From CAZLQF01 sp964561545 (GTDB taxonomy: Bacteria > Bacteroidota > Bacteroidia > CAILMK01 > CAYYUA01): DNA of 64,000 nt. The notes under the pieces were generated by a model. It was not told the DNA's origin and made no database searches. It saw nothing but the letters and a program-made list of their open reading frames with translations. The translations under genes were made by a program, and so were the position numbers. Every line of letters begins with the position of its first letter. Position 1 is the first letter of the stretch. Shown in pieces: positions 41,367-50,494 of the stretch. The stretch lies in contig CAZLQF010000002.1 of assembly GCA_964561545.1 (NCBI GenBank), forward strand, positions 100,139-164,138, given 5' to 3'.

Positions 41367-42875
41367 TTGAAAACCATTAATAGCGCTTTAATTAGTGTTT
41401 ATAATAAATACGGTTTAGATCCGATTTTAGAAAAATTACACGACTTAGGGATCGATATCATTTCTACAGGGGGCACGCATCGTTATATCGAGGAAAAAGG
41501 CTATAAGGCCACCAAAGTTGAATCTATTACAGCTTATCCTTCTATATTAGGTGGTCGCGTTAAAACCCTTCATCCTCAAGTATTTGGGGGAATACTTGCC
41601 AGACGTGAAGATGACGAACAAGAAATTAAAGACTATGAAATTCCCCTGGTTGACCTTGTAATAGTTGACCTTTATCCATTTGAAGAAACGCTTGAAAATT
41701 CCAAAGATCATGAAGAGATTATTGAAAAGATCGATATAGGCGGCATAGCTCTTATAAGAGCAGCGGCCAAAAATTATAAGGATGTACTCGTTATTCCTTC
41801 TCGCAATTCTTACGAAGAACTTTTTAAAATATTGGATCAAAAAGGCGGTCATTCAGCTGAGGATACTCGTAAAAAGCTTGCTGCCAGAGCTTTTAAAATA
41901 AGTAGCCAATATGACCGATTGATCAATGATTATTTGGATGCGAACTCCAATGATCTGCAAACACTTGAATTGGGGAACCCCAGGAAATTAAGATATGGAG
42001 AAAATCCACACCAGGAAGGTTACTTCTACGGCAAATTAGAGGATGTATTCGAACAAATGAGCGGAAAGGAAATTTCCTTCAACAACCTTGTGGATATTGA
42101 TGCGGCTACAAACCTTTCCCAGGAATTTGATCAACACACATTTACGATCGTCAAACACACCAATCCTTGCGGGGTTGCTACCAGAGAAAATCTTGATTTA
42201 GCTTGGGATGATGCCCTTCAAGGGGATCCTGTTTCTGCCTTTGGTGGCATTTTAGCAACCACCAGTACAATAGATGCAACCACAGCATCCAAAATTAATG
42301 AACTTTTTTTCGAAGTTATCATAGCCGCTGATTATGATAATGAAGCCCTTGAAATCTTAAAACAAAAAGGCAACAGAATCATCCTTAAGAAATTAAAACC
42401 CTTGAGGAGTTCGGAAGAATGGAAATCAATGCTTAACGGTTTTTTATACCAAGATAAAGACCGCAAAATAGAAAAAGCACAGGATTTGGAGGTGGTTACC
42501 AACACAGGCCCCTCTAACCAGGCTGTTCAAGATCTGCTATTTGCCAACAAAATAGTAAAGCATACCAAATCAAATGCCATTGTTCTGGTAAAAAATATGC
42601 AGTTGGTAGGGATTGGCATGGGGCAAACATCCAGGGTTGATGGGTTGAAGCAGGCCATTCACAAAGCGCATCAATTCGGATTTGATCTCAATGATGCGGT
42701 CATGGCCTCAGATGCGTTTTTCCCTTTTTATGATTCAGTTCAAATCGCTGAGCAAGCTGGCATATCAAGCGTTATTCAGCCGGGTGGTTCAAAAAGGGAT
42801 GAGGATTCGATCGATTATTGCAATAACCATGGCATGGCCATGGTCTTTACTGGAACAAGACATTTTAAACACTAA
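41367..42875 (+). CDS. purH: Bifunctional AICAR transformylase / IMP cyclohydrolase
   Basis: A 502-aa enzyme for the last two steps to IMP. The N-terminal IMP cyclohydrolase (MGS-like) domain has ALISVYNKYGLDPILEKL, STGGTHRYIEEKGY, GGRVKTLHPQVFGGILAR and IVDLYPFEETL. The transformylase domain has LRYGENPHQEGYFYG and IVKHTNPCGVATRENL. It begins at TTG (41367), with AAAGAAGG eleven bases upstream; no ATG gives the normal N-terminus. It is followed 7 bp later by mreB, the common Bacteroidota order. Confidence 0.97.
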   Translation: MKTINSALISVYNKYGLDPILEKLHDLGIDIISTGGTHRYIEEKGYKATKVESITAYPSILGGRVKTLHPQVFGGILARREDDEQEIKDYEIPLVDLVIVDLYPFEETLENSKDHEEIIEKIDIGGIALIRAAAKNYKDVLVIPSRNSYEELFKILDQKGGHSAEDTRKKLAARAFKISSQYDRLINDYLDANSNDLQTLELGNPRKLRYGENPHQEGYFYGKLEDVFEQMSGKEISFNNLVDIDAATNLSQEFDQHTFTIVKHTNPCGVATRENLDLAWDDALQGDPVSAFGGILATTSTIDATTASKINELFFEVIIAADYDNEALEILKQKGNRIILKKLKPLRSSEEWKSMLNGFLYQDKDRKIEKAQDLEVVTNTGPSNQAVQDLLFANKIVKHTKSNAIVLVKNMQLVGIGMGQTSRVDGLKQAIHKAHQFGFDLNDAVMASDAFFPFYDSVQIAEQAGISSVIQPGGSKRDEDSIDYCNNHGMAMVFTGTRHFKH

Positions 42876-42882
42876 ATTAACC

Positions 42883-43905
42883 ATGGGACTATTCGATTTT
42901 TTTGTGATGGAATTAGCTATTGATCTGGGTACCGCCAATACCCTTATCATTTATAGAGACCAAGTCGTGGTTGAAGAGCCTTCTATTATTGCTGTTCACC
43001 GTATGACCGGGGAAGTTGTAGCCATTGGAAACCAGGCAATGAAAATGCATGGTAAAACGCATGAGAACATAAAAACCGTTCGGCCCCTTAAAGATGGTGT
43101 CATTGCTGATTTTAATGCGGCTGAGCACATGCTCAGGGGAATGATCAATATGGTTAACAAAGGCAAAAAACCATTCACACCACACTTAAGGATGGTGATA
43201 TGCATACCCTCTGGCATTACAGAGGTTGAGAAACGAGCTGTGAAAGACTCGGCTGAAAAAGCTGGCGGCAAGGAAATCAAGCTCGTACATGAACCGATGG
43301 CAGCTGCCATCGGTATTGGCATTGATGTAGAAGAACCCATGGGCAACATGGTCATCGACATTGGTGGTGGTACTACTGAGGTTGCCGTTATTGCTTTAGG
43401 AGGTATTGTTTGTGATCAATCCATCCGCACCGCAGGCGATGAATTTACCTCTGATATCGTAGAATATATGCGCAGAGAGCATAACATACTTATTGGCGAA
43501 CGGACTGCCGAAAATATTAAGGTTGAAATCGGAGCCGCTGTTCCAGACCTGGAAAATCCTCCTGATGATTTCCAGGTAAATGGACGGGACTTAATGACCG
43601 GCATACCTAAACAGATCACCATCTCTTATTCGGAAATTGCCCATGCACTGGATAAGTCCATAGCCAAAATAGAAGAGGCTATTTTAAAAGTACTTGAAAT
43701 GACGCCTCCCGAACTTTCAGCGGACATTTACCAAACCGGCCTATACCTAACAGGAGGCGGAGGCTTACTTCGCGGACTGGAAAAAAGGGTTTCCCTTAAA
43801 ACAAAACTTCCGGTTCATATTGCAGAAGATCCCTTAAGGGCCGTTGCAAGGGGTACCGGCATTGCCCTTAAAAACATCCACCGTTTTAAATTCTTAATGA
43901 CATAG
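42883..43905 (+). CDS. mreB: Rod-shape-determining actin-like protein MreB
   Basis: A 340-aa actin-like ATPase that forms filaments under the membrane and guides cell-wall elongation. It begins MGLFDFFVMELAIDLGTANTLIIY (phosphate 1), with MVIDIGGGTTEVAVIALGG (phosphate 2) and LTGGGGLLRGLE (adenosine site); the end KNIHRFKFLMT is normal. An open frame extends upstream into purH, but the ATG at 42883 gives the family start. It follows purH by 7 bp. The expected mreC and mreD do not follow; see the findings. Confidence 0.97.
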   Translation: MGLFDFFVMELAIDLGTANTLIIYRDQVVVEEPSIIAVHRMTGEVVAIGNQAMKMHGKTHENIKTVRPLKDGVIADFNAAEHMLRGMINMVNKGKKPFTPHLRMVICIPSGITEVEKRAVKDSAEKAGGKEIKLVHEPMAAAIGIGIDVEEPMGNMVIDIGGGTTEVAVIALGGIVCDQSIRTAGDEFTSDIVEYMRREHNILIGERTAENIKVEIGAAVPDLENPPDDFQVNGRDLMTGIPKQITISYSEIAHALDKSIAKIEEAILKVLEMTPPELSADIYQTGLYLTGGGGLLRGLEKRVSLKTKLPVHIAEDPLRAVARGTGIALKNIHRFKFLMT

Positions 43906-44040
43906 CGGCAAATGGCAATTTTCAATTTTAGAAATTCCTGTAATAGATCAAGATTGTACGGTTTTTCATTGAGCTTTTTTGAAAAGCCTGATAAATGTGC
44001 TTAAAAGGTGGTTTCTGAATTACAACAATAAAAAATTCTT

Positions 44041-45459
44041 CTAACCTTCCTCCTGGTACCACTCCTGCGGGCAATGGTATTTTGAGCCTTTGGTATTTAA
44101 GGTGTGAAATAAGTCAAAAACCGTTTGGCCGGCCTTGATGTGATAAGAAAAGTTAAAGCTTGATGTATCGCCTTGACCATTTTTAGTAACCAATTGAACA
44201 TTTTGCTTGCCTTCTGGCAACCACATTCTAGAATAGTAAATGCTATGGGGTAAAGTTTGCCAATTCCTGGTATTGGCATGTTCAGTTAAAGCATTGATAG
44301 CACCAAGTAAAGCTCCAAGCCCTTCATTCTCATTCCTTAAGGTATGCTCTGCTGCTTTCTTGGTGGCCAACCGCATGAGGGCATTTCCCATTTCGCGAAA
44401 TATCCGATCCTTCAGGGTTTTAAATGCAATGGCATTGATGTTTTCAGAAAGTTCCAGTTGTTTTACTGATTGATTGTTATGCAGAGCTCCTGATTTGAAT
44501 ACGGGTGGGCGTTCAGAGTACCTTGGTAAAGCCATTTTGACAAACTCAACATCTGAAAGTTCGCTTTTTTCTTTTTTCTGATTCGTGGGGACCGGAAAAG
44601 TCCAGCCGTATTTGTCATTACGGAACATTAAAGCACCCCCCGAACCTCTTACCAATACAAAATTCAGGATAATTTCTTTTTTGATAGGGCCTAAGCCATT
44701 ATGCCAAAAGAAAACCAAACTTCCCTGTTCACCACGGTCCTTTTTGTAATTAACCTCAAATTCCTTTTGATACTGCTTGAGCTCGTAAGAAAGGCCAGCT
44801 TTATCAGCCGTCCTTAACATATCCCTCTTTAATTGAACCGGAGGCCGGTTATTAAAATGTTTAAGATAATCTTCTTTGTAAATATCATACGCATTCCGGT
44901 AAGCAATGAAGGCATTGTTATAATCCTGGTTGGCATCATAGATCAATCCCATCAGAAGATGACTAAAAGCATCTCGTTTATAGCGGTTTTTGTTGTTGTA
45001 CTTATCATTCAGTTCAGTGAGTTTGATGTTCAAGCGCCTGCATTCTACCAAAGCTTTGTCATAATTTCCCATGAAGAGGAAATTAAGCGCCTTAAAATAA
45101 TGGATCAAAAGAATTTCGTGGTCTTCTCCTAAATAGGTTTGAATCCTGGGATTGGACAACAGGGTTGCTAATTTTTTAGCGGTTTCTTCCTGCTCCGTCT
45201 CTACCATGCGATAAGCATCTTCAAAATGTTCATTGCTTACCTGGTAATTGCCAAGCATGAACTCCGTTACACCCAAATTAAAGTAATGCAGTAACCGGTC
45301 CTTGTCTTTGGGGTCGTCAGCAGAAGCCAGAATCTCTTTGGCCGCTTCAAAATTGCCATGCTCAAAAGCGTTATGAAAGTTTTGGGTTCGCTCATAATAG
45401 GTAAGACAGGAAGTAAGTATTACCAGGAAGGGTAGAAGCAAGCATACCTTCTTAGCCAT
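44041..45459 (-). CDS. COG3014-like TPR lipoprotein
   Basis: A 472-aa lipoprotein with signal VCLLLPFLVILTSCLTYYE (lipobox LTSC). The N-terminal half (about 25-210) is TPR-like: FEHGNFEAAKEILASADD, LLHYFNLGVTEFMLGNYQVSNEHFEDAY, YFKALNFLFMGNYDKALVECRRL, SHLLMGLIYDANQDYNNAFIAYRNAYDIY. The second half is beta-rich and ends with the characteristic VFDLFHTLNTK. This matches COG3014, a family next to LpoB- and CsgG-like lipoproteins in many bacteria, and the LpoB gene lies 30 bp upstream on the same strand. It probably works with LpoB in regulating peptidoglycan synthases (inference). Confidence 0.82.
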   Translation of the reverse strand: MAKKVCLLLPFLVILTSCLTYYERTQNFHNAFEHGNFEAAKEILASADDPKDKDRLLHYFNLGVTEFMLGNYQVSNEHFEDAYRMVETEQEETAKKLATLLSNPRIQTYLGEDHEILLIHYFKALNFLFMGNYDKALVECRRLNIKLTELNDKYNNKNRYKRDAFSHLLMGLIYDANQDYNNAFIAYRNAYDIYKEDYLKHFNNRPPVQLKRDMLRTADKAGLSYELKQYQKEFEVNYKKDRGEQGSLVFFWHNGLGPIKKEIILNFVLVRGSGGALMFRNDKYGWTFPVPTNQKKEKSELSDVEFVKMALPRYSERPPVFKSGALHNNQSVKQLELSENINAIAFKTLKDRIFREMGNALMRLATKKAAEHTLRNENEGLGALLGAINALTEHANTRNWQTLPHSIYYSRMWLPEGKQNVQLVTKNGQGDTSSFNFSYHIKAGQTVFDLFHTLNTKGSKYHCPQEWYQEEG

Positions 45460-45489
45460 TTAGCTGACGGTATTTTGTGTAGGATGGAT

Positions 45490-46083
45490 TTAATCTTCTA
45501 TGTATTTCTTGATTTTCTTATCACCTATCCAAACTTTTTCATTGGTTTCAAGGTTGGTTAGCTGAAGATTGGCTTGGTAGGAGACAACTTTTTCATCCTG
45601 GTATGAGTCCACTATTGAACTTAAAACACCAGTCATCATATAATCTGCACCGAGTTCTTTACCCCATTCTTTTTGAGTTTCTTCAGAAGCATATTTTTGC
45701 TGGTCAGCTCTTTCTTCACGTATTTTTTTTCTAAAATCATCGCCTTCTACCACCCTGATGCGGCCGCGGTTAATAAATTCTCGCTCTATGTCTTTAATAA
45801 AAGTTTGCGGATTGATGTGTTCGTGGGTTTTGTTTTTAATAACGCCTACGATCACAACCGGTTTACGGTCAAAATTTTCCTCAAATCTTGTCAGCCAAGA
45901 GTGATCCATTGCACCATTGACCATTTCCTCTGCCACCTTTCTAGAATCTGTATCGTTCCATTTTCCACTTAAGTCAGTTTGTTTTTCCGGATCCATCCGG
46001 CTTACTTCACGATTTGATCCACAGGATTGCATGCCTACCAAAAGGGTAATCAAAAAAGGAGCGAGTAGCATTTGTTTCATCAT
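45490..46083 (-). CDS. lpoB: Penicillin-binding protein activator LpoB
   Basis: A 197-aa outer-membrane lipoprotein with signal KQMLLAPFLITLLVGMQSC (lipobox GMQSC). The LpoB domain is visible as LSGKWNDTDSRKVAEEMVNGAMDHSWL, RKPVVIVGVIKNKTHEHINPQTFIKDIEREFINRGRIRVVEGDD and ELGADYMMTGVLSSIVD...VWIGDKKIKKYI. In enterobacteria LpoB spans the periplasm to stimulate PBP1b. It is the first gene of a pair with the COG3014 lipoprotein, convergent with mreB, so a cell-wall cluster. Confidence 0.9.
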   Translation of the reverse strand: MMKQMLLAPFLITLLVGMQSCGSNREVSRMDPEKQTDLSGKWNDTDSRKVAEEMVNGAMDHSWLTRFEENFDRKPVVIVGVIKNKTHEHINPQTFIKDIEREFINRGRIRVVEGDDFRKKIREERADQQKYASEETQKEWGKELGADYMMTGVLSSIVDSYQDEKVVSYQANLQLTNLETNEKVWIGDKKIKKYIED

Positions 46084-46191
46084 AGGTATGTTTTTTATCT
46101 ACTAATACTTTTCAAATATAATACCATTTTGGTTAAAGCTAAAAGTGAACTGGTTGATTTGAAGGTTTAATTGAAAAATCACCTTTTTAAA

Positions 46192-46219
46192 TTGATAAAA
46201 GTCATAACTCATAATTTTG
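46192..46219 (+). promoter_or_regulatory. Bacteroidota promoter for the 126-aa coiled-coil gene
   Basis: TTG at 46192-46194 and TAATTTTG at 46212-46219 with 17 nt between them, the best-spaced -33/-7 pair in the window apart from tRNA-Glu. The ATG at 46269 follows about 50 nt later. Confidence 0.65.
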
Positions 46220-46268
46220 TTTAACCTCAATTTTGAAGTTCATGCAATTCAATGAATAAGAAGTTAAG

Positions 46269-46649
46269 ATGAATTATTGGCGGTCGATTAGGGAAATGCG
46301 GTTTGAGCACCAAAGGAGGGTGAATCAATTAAATTTTTACGAAAGAGAGCTAACATTGCTTAAAAACAGGTTAGAGGAGCTTGAAATGCATGATTTAGTA
46401 TCAAATGACCGCAAGGATTTTAAGAAAATTTATGATACCATAACCCAATATATGCAACAGTTGGAAACACTCCGTTATCACATTAATAAGCATGAAAGCA
46501 ATGTGATCCATGAGGCCTTTAAAAAGAATATTGATCGAATTGATGTGACAAAAAACCAGGCAATTGAAAGCAAAATCATGGCATTCAAAAATTGCTATGA
46601 AACCCTTGAAGAACAGTTTTATCAATTACAAGATCAACTGCTTGAGTAA
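46269..46649 (+). CDS. Small coiled-coil protein of unknown function
   Basis: A 126-aa soluble protein I do not recognise. It is almost entirely helical with heptad-like spacing (LNFYERELTLLKNRLEELEMHD, IYDTITQYMQQLETLRYHI, IESKIMAFKNCYETLEEQFYQL), so it should form a helical bundle or coiled coil. It has no signal peptide or membrane helix. It carries its own well-formed promoter, supporting a real gene. It sits between lpoB and a convergent DnaJ-membrane gene; no partner is obvious. Confidence 0.72.
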   Translation: MNYWRSIREMRFEHQRRVNQLNFYERELTLLKNRLEELEMHDLVSNDRKDFKKIYDTITQYMQQLETLRYHINKHESNVIHEAFKKNIDRIDVTKNQAIESKIMAFKNCYETLEEQFYQLQDQLLE

Positions 46650-46732
46650 ATTTCAAGTTTTGATTCAATATTAAATTCGAGGTCTTAACAGCCTAAACTT
46701 AGATGCGTGGGTTTTTTGTCAGCCTAAACGGT

Positions 46733-47338
46733 TCATTCATTTTCTTGCTCGAACCAATCATACCAAATTTTGAACAATACTTGAAAGGATTTCCCGGTAT
46801 GATAGGATAACAAGCCTCCAAAACCAGATGTAAAGTAACCTGAAATCATAGAACCATTGAAGCCGGAAAAGAAAATAAAATACAAACCCAGGGTAAAAGC
46901 TAAAACACCGATCGAAAACAAGCTACCAACCACTAAAAAGCCCAAGCATTGCTTGAGGTGAAATGTAATTGGCGTATTATGGGTTGCCTGAGCTTCCTGC
47001 CGCTCTCGATACTTGTAATAAGCATAAGCAGCTCTTTTACGCGCCCGGTTTTGTTGGCGCCTCCGCATTTCCTGGCGGTAAAGGTAATCATAATAGTCTT
47101 TGACAGAAGAATCTTTATCAAGGACTCTATTGTATACCCTTCTTTTATAAGGATCTACTAAAATCTCGTATGCGTCATGGATCTCTTGGAATTTAGTGCC
47201 GGCTTGGGGTTCATCACTGAGGTCGGGATGATATTTCTTGGCCATTGACCTATAGGCCCGCTTAACATCCTCTGTACCCGCATCGCGGTTCAGCCCTAAA
47301 AGTTGATAAAAATTTTTATGTTGCTGGCCAAGCTGCAT
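46733..47338 (-). CDS. J-domain protein with membrane anchor
   Basis: A 201-aa protein. The N-terminal J domain (about 9-72) has NFYQLLGLNRDAGTEDVKRAYRSMAKKYHPDL with the HPD motif at 37-39 and FQEIHDAYEILVDPYKRRVYN, so it can stimulate a Hsp70 (DnaK). A highly basic/charged segment follows (RRQQNRARKRAAYAYYKYRERQ, about 90-112), then two or three hydrophobic segments (LGFLVVGSLFSIGVLAFTLGLYFIFFSGF). It therefore recruits DnaK to the membrane rather than acting as a general DnaJ. It lies just downstream (49 bp) of the 4-TM protein gene on the same strand. Confidence 0.85.
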   Translation of the reverse strand: MQLGQQHKNFYQLLGLNRDAGTEDVKRAYRSMAKKYHPDLSDEPQAGTKFQEIHDAYEILVDPYKRRVYNRVLDKDSSVKDYYDYLYRQEMRRRQQNRARKRAAYAYYKYRERQEAQATHNTPITFHLKQCLGFLVVGSLFSIGVLAFTLGLYFIFFSGFNGSMISGYFTSGFGGLLSYHTGKSFQVLFKIWYDWFEQENE

Positions 47339-47386
47339 ATTGTTCTATGTTAAGACGATGAATTTGGATTTAAGCTGCCTGAGTTG

Positions 47387-47938
47387 CTAATATTTTAATT
47401 GTTTATCGAGAATCACCTTGTAGCCAAATAATCCATCCGCTGTTTTTACCTCAATTTCCTCGGCCTGATCCAATTCATCCCAACTCCATTGTTTATAGTT
47501 TAAAAGATAGCTAAACTGAGCGTAAGCCCCGCCTTCTAGCGTTACATGGTTTTTGCCTAATGTGAAGCCCTTAAGTTCTTTTTTGATTTCTACAATTTTA
47601 TAAGATTCTACTTTGGCATCCCCTTTAAACATAAAATTGCTCATTAAAAACAATCCACAAGCAAGGGCGGCCACACCAACAAAATTGTAAACGGCCAATT
47701 CTACAAGCACCTGTTTATTATACACTTTGGAGAAAAGGAAATGAATGCCGGTAGCGATCAATCCCATCAAAAGATAAAGATGGAAGGTTGCGTCTATAGT
47801 TATTACAGTACTAAAAATGTATCGGATGGTAATACCAAACCCTATGAACCAACTTATCACTATAAAGTTGGGTGAGTACCTGTAATAGCCAACTTCTTCT
47901 TTATTTTTACTAAAAATGTCTCTTAAAATAACATTCAA
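47387..47938 (-). CDS. Hypothetical membrane protein
   Basis: A 183-aa protein with three or four TM helices in the first 110 residues (FIVISWFIGFGITIRYIFSTVI, FHLYLLMGLIATGIHFLF, LVELAVYNFVGVAALACGLFLMSNFMF), then a soluble C-terminal beta-rich tail (ELKGFTLGKNHVTLEGGAYAQFSYLL ... IEVKTADGLFGYKVILD). No family recognised. It is upstream of the J-domain membrane protein in the same direction, so the pair may be one operon. Confidence 0.7.
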   Translation of the reverse strand: MNVILRDIFSKNKEEVGYYRYSPNFIVISWFIGFGITIRYIFSTVITIDATFHLYLLMGLIATGIHFLFSKVYNKQVLVELAVYNFVGVAALACGLFLMSNFMFKGDAKVESYKIVEIKKELKGFTLGKNHVTLEGGAYAQFSYLLNYKQWSWDELDQAEEIEVKTADGLFGYKVILDKQLKY

Positions 47939-48077
47939 TCCACAATTATTGTAAAAATTTCACCACTCTATAAGTCTTATATTTTATTAATAAAGTTAAA
48001 AATCTTCACGCCAAGTACATCCAATACATTACAATTGTTAATCCTTTAGTGGGTTTTTAAACTAAAACGGAGTAACC

Positions 48078-48085
48078 TACTTTTG
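48078..48085 (+). promoter_or_regulatory. -7 promoter element for the esterase gene
   Basis: TACTTTTG followed by C, 22 nt upstream of the ATG at 48108. Confidence 0.6.
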
Positions 48086-48107
48086 CGTTCTTAAATTCTT
48101 TTTACGT

Positions 48108-48779
48108 ATGATAGCGCATCATTTTCAGATCCCCAAAACAGCAAGGTATTATACCCACGGCTCCTTTAATGAGGAAACTACCAATGTATGGGTAGTTTGT
48201 CACGGTTATGGGCAATTAGCCGGTTATTTTCTAAAAAACTTTGAACATCTTGATCCCAACCGCCATGTAGTTTTTGCACCGGAGGGATTGTCCCGGTTTT
48301 ATTTAAAAGGCTTTGAAGGAAGAATTGGCGCTACATGGATGACCAAGGAAGACCGCCTTGCTGATATCGAAGATTATGTCAACTACTTGGATGAACTCCA
48401 CCAAGAAATGATAAAGCCTCATTTGTCAAATAATATTCAATACAATGTATTGGGCTTTTCCCAAGGGGCTGCAACGGTATCCAGGTGGCTTACCCTTGGA
48501 AAGCATGCTCCTGCCAATAATTTAATTTTATGGGCTGGGCTTTTTCCGCCTGATTTGCCTTTTGATCACCACCTCGAACGCCTCAAATCCTTCAACATTT
48601 TCCTGGTTCATGGCAATGAAGACCCCTTTATGACTGAAGAAAAGCTAAATGAAAGGAAGCAGATGGTAGAACAACGGGGTATTTCGTATCAAACAAAAAT
48701 TTTTAATGGCGAGCATCGAGTTCCGTATTGGGCCCTTGAGGAATTAATGCAGTCATTTCCCCAGTATTTTAATACTTGA
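48108..48779 (+). CDS. Alpha/beta hydrolase (phospholipase/carboxylesterase family)
   Basis: A 223-aa cytoplasmic esterase-like protein. The nucleophile elbow GFSQG is at 116-120 (Ser118), and the oxyanion-side motif VVCHGYGQLAGYFLKNF lies near 30. The catalytic Asp is expected near LVHGNEDPFM and the His in FNGEHRVPYWAL. Family members (YpfH, carboxylesterase 2-like) hydrolyse short acyl esters or thioesters; the substrate is unknown. It has its own promoter and is transcribed alone. Confidence 0.88.
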   Translation: MIAHHFQIPKTARYYTHGSFNEETTNVWVVCHGYGQLAGYFLKNFEHLDPNRHVVFAPEGLSRFYLKGFEGRIGATWMTKEDRLADIEDYVNYLDELHQEMIKPHLSNNIQYNVLGFSQGAATVSRWLTLGKHAPANNLILWAGLFPPDLPFDHHLERLKSFNIFLVHGNEDPFMTEEKLNERKQMVEQRGISYQTKIFNGEHRVPYWALEELMQSFPQYFNT

Positions 48780-49170
48780 TCTAAAATCAGTTTTTTAGGA
48801 GCTTCAGATTAGAAACCTGATACCGCTCAAGTATTGGTTAATAAACTTAACTGCCTAAGGGAACATCTTTTTGACACTTTAAAGGTCATGCCATTTTGAT
48901 ACATAAAAGCAACCATTCGCTATATAGGTCAACCTGTATCAAACCTAATGCCTTGTTTGCCTTTAATCAATAACCAAGAGAATTTACGAGGCGAATTAAA
49001 ATTCAAACACTTTCCAAATTAACGAGCCGTGTTGTTGGTTGTTGTAAAAATTACCATTTACATGAGATGAAAGCATTAATGTTTAAGAGAAATTTCTTGC
49101 TCCTATTGGTAAGAGCTGAATTTTCAATAAAAAAACTACTTTTGCAATATAAAGCCTAAATTTATTAGCT
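48780..49170 (+). other. Gene-free intergenic stretch
   Basis: 391 bp. The only clear signal is TACTTTTG at 49137-49144, a -7 element 27 nt before the aminopeptidase ATG. No ORF, terminator hairpin or repeat was recognised in the rest. Confidence 0.5.
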
Positions 49171-50223
49171 ATGGATTTAAATCTTGACCTACTTAAAGAA
49201 ATTTGTATTGTACCCGGAGCCCCAGGGTTTGAAAACAGGATACGCCACGTTGTAACCCGAGAAATTGAATCTTTGGTTGACCACCATTACATCGATAACA
49301 TGGGGAATGTTGTTGCCATCAAAAAAGGTCAGGAATCGAAAAAGGTAATGGCTGCTGCCCATATGGATGAAATAAGCTTTATTGTTAAACATATTGATGA
49401 GAATGGCTTCATTCGTTTTCATACGTTAGGCGGTTTTGATCCCAAAACCCTAACTGCTCAGAAAGTTATTGTTCATGGAAAAGAAGATTTAATGGGCGTT
49501 ATGGGTACTAAGCCCATCCATGTTATGACTGAAGAAGAACGAAAAAAGCTACCCAAAACCACCGATTATTACATTGATTTAGGGCTTAGCAAAGAAGAAG
49601 TCGAAAAAGTTGTTTCTGTTGGAGACCCAGTGACACGGCACGGAGAATTTTTGGAAATGGGCAATTGTGTCAATTGTAAATCCATTGATAACCGGGTTTC
49701 TGTTTTTATGCTTATTGAAACCCTTAAGCAATTAAAAACTCAAACCATCCCTTATGATTTTTATGCTGTATTTTCTACCCAGGAAGAAATTGGCCTAAGG
49801 GGCGTCCAGGTAGCATCCCATCAAATCAACCCCGATTACGGATTTGGCATAGATACAACGATTGCTTTCGACACGCCTGGTGCCCAACCGCACGAAAAGG
49901 TGACTGAATTAGGCAATGGGGTTGCTATTAAGGTTATGGATTCGGCCACTGTTTGTGATCCGCGTATGGTAGCGTTTATGAAAAGTACGGGCAATAAGCT
50001 TGATATGGACTACCAAATGGAAGTACTGACGGGTGGAGCTACCGATACAGCTATGATCCAACGAATGGGAGAAAACGGAGCCATCGCTGGTGCCATCTCC
50101 ATACCCACACGGAACATGCATCAAGTCATTGAAATGGCGCATAAATCAGACATTGAGGGTTCTATCAAACTTCTGGAAAATTGTGTAAATTCAATCAATC
50201 AGCACGACTGGGAATATAAGTAG
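49171..50223 (+). CDS. M42-family metalloaminopeptidase
   Basis: A 350-aa di-zinc/cobalt peptidase of the M42 family (glutamyl aminopeptidase / tetrahedral aminopeptidase; often mis-annotated endoglucanase M). Motifs: CIVPGAPGFENRIRHVV, DNMGNVVAIKKG, VMAAAHMDEISFIVKHID (first metal His/Asp), NCVNCKSIDNRVSVFMLIE (bridging Asp) and AVFSTQEEIGLRGVQVASHQINPDYG (catalytic Glu-Glu), with FDTPGAQ and the final His in RNMHQVIEMAHKSDI. Cytoplasmic, large oligomers, degrades peptides. Confidence 0.94.
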   Translation: MDLNLDLLKEICIVPGAPGFENRIRHVVTREIESLVDHHYIDNMGNVVAIKKGQESKKVMAAAHMDEISFIVKHIDENGFIRFHTLGGFDPKTLTAQKVIVHGKEDLMGVMGTKPIHVMTEEERKKLPKTTDYYIDLGLSKEEVEKVVSVGDPVTRHGEFLEMGNCVNCKSIDNRVSVFMLIETLKQLKTQTIPYDFYAVFSTQEEIGLRGVQVASHQINPDYGFGIDTTIAFDTPGAQPHEKVTELGNGVAIKVMDSATVCDPRMVAFMKSTGNKLDMDYQMEVLTGGATDTAMIQRMGENGAIAGAISIPTRNMHQVIEMAHKSDIEGSIKLLENCVNSINQHDWEYK

Positions 50224-50494
50224 CCGTGGGGTTTAGTTTATGTTGGAGATTTTGCTTTGCTTAGTACGGTTCAAGGTTCGAAGTTGGTAGCATTCTGCTC
50301 TATTTTTTTAGTTTGATGGCTTGGCTTGTTGATAAATAGGCAATAACAAGAAAGAAGCAACTTTAACAACAAAACTACCCTGCTTTTTTGATAAGACTTT
50401 TGCTTGCCAAAAATGTAAAAACAAAACTTGTTGTTATTTAGCGTGAAATTGATTGTTTTGTACAAAATGCCAAGGATACAAAACCTGGTTTAGC

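Noticed and set aside
42682..42882. 67-codon N-terminal extension of mreB into purH
   Set aside because: It translates as unrelated sequence out of frame with purH; the normal MreB start MGLFDFF is at 42883.
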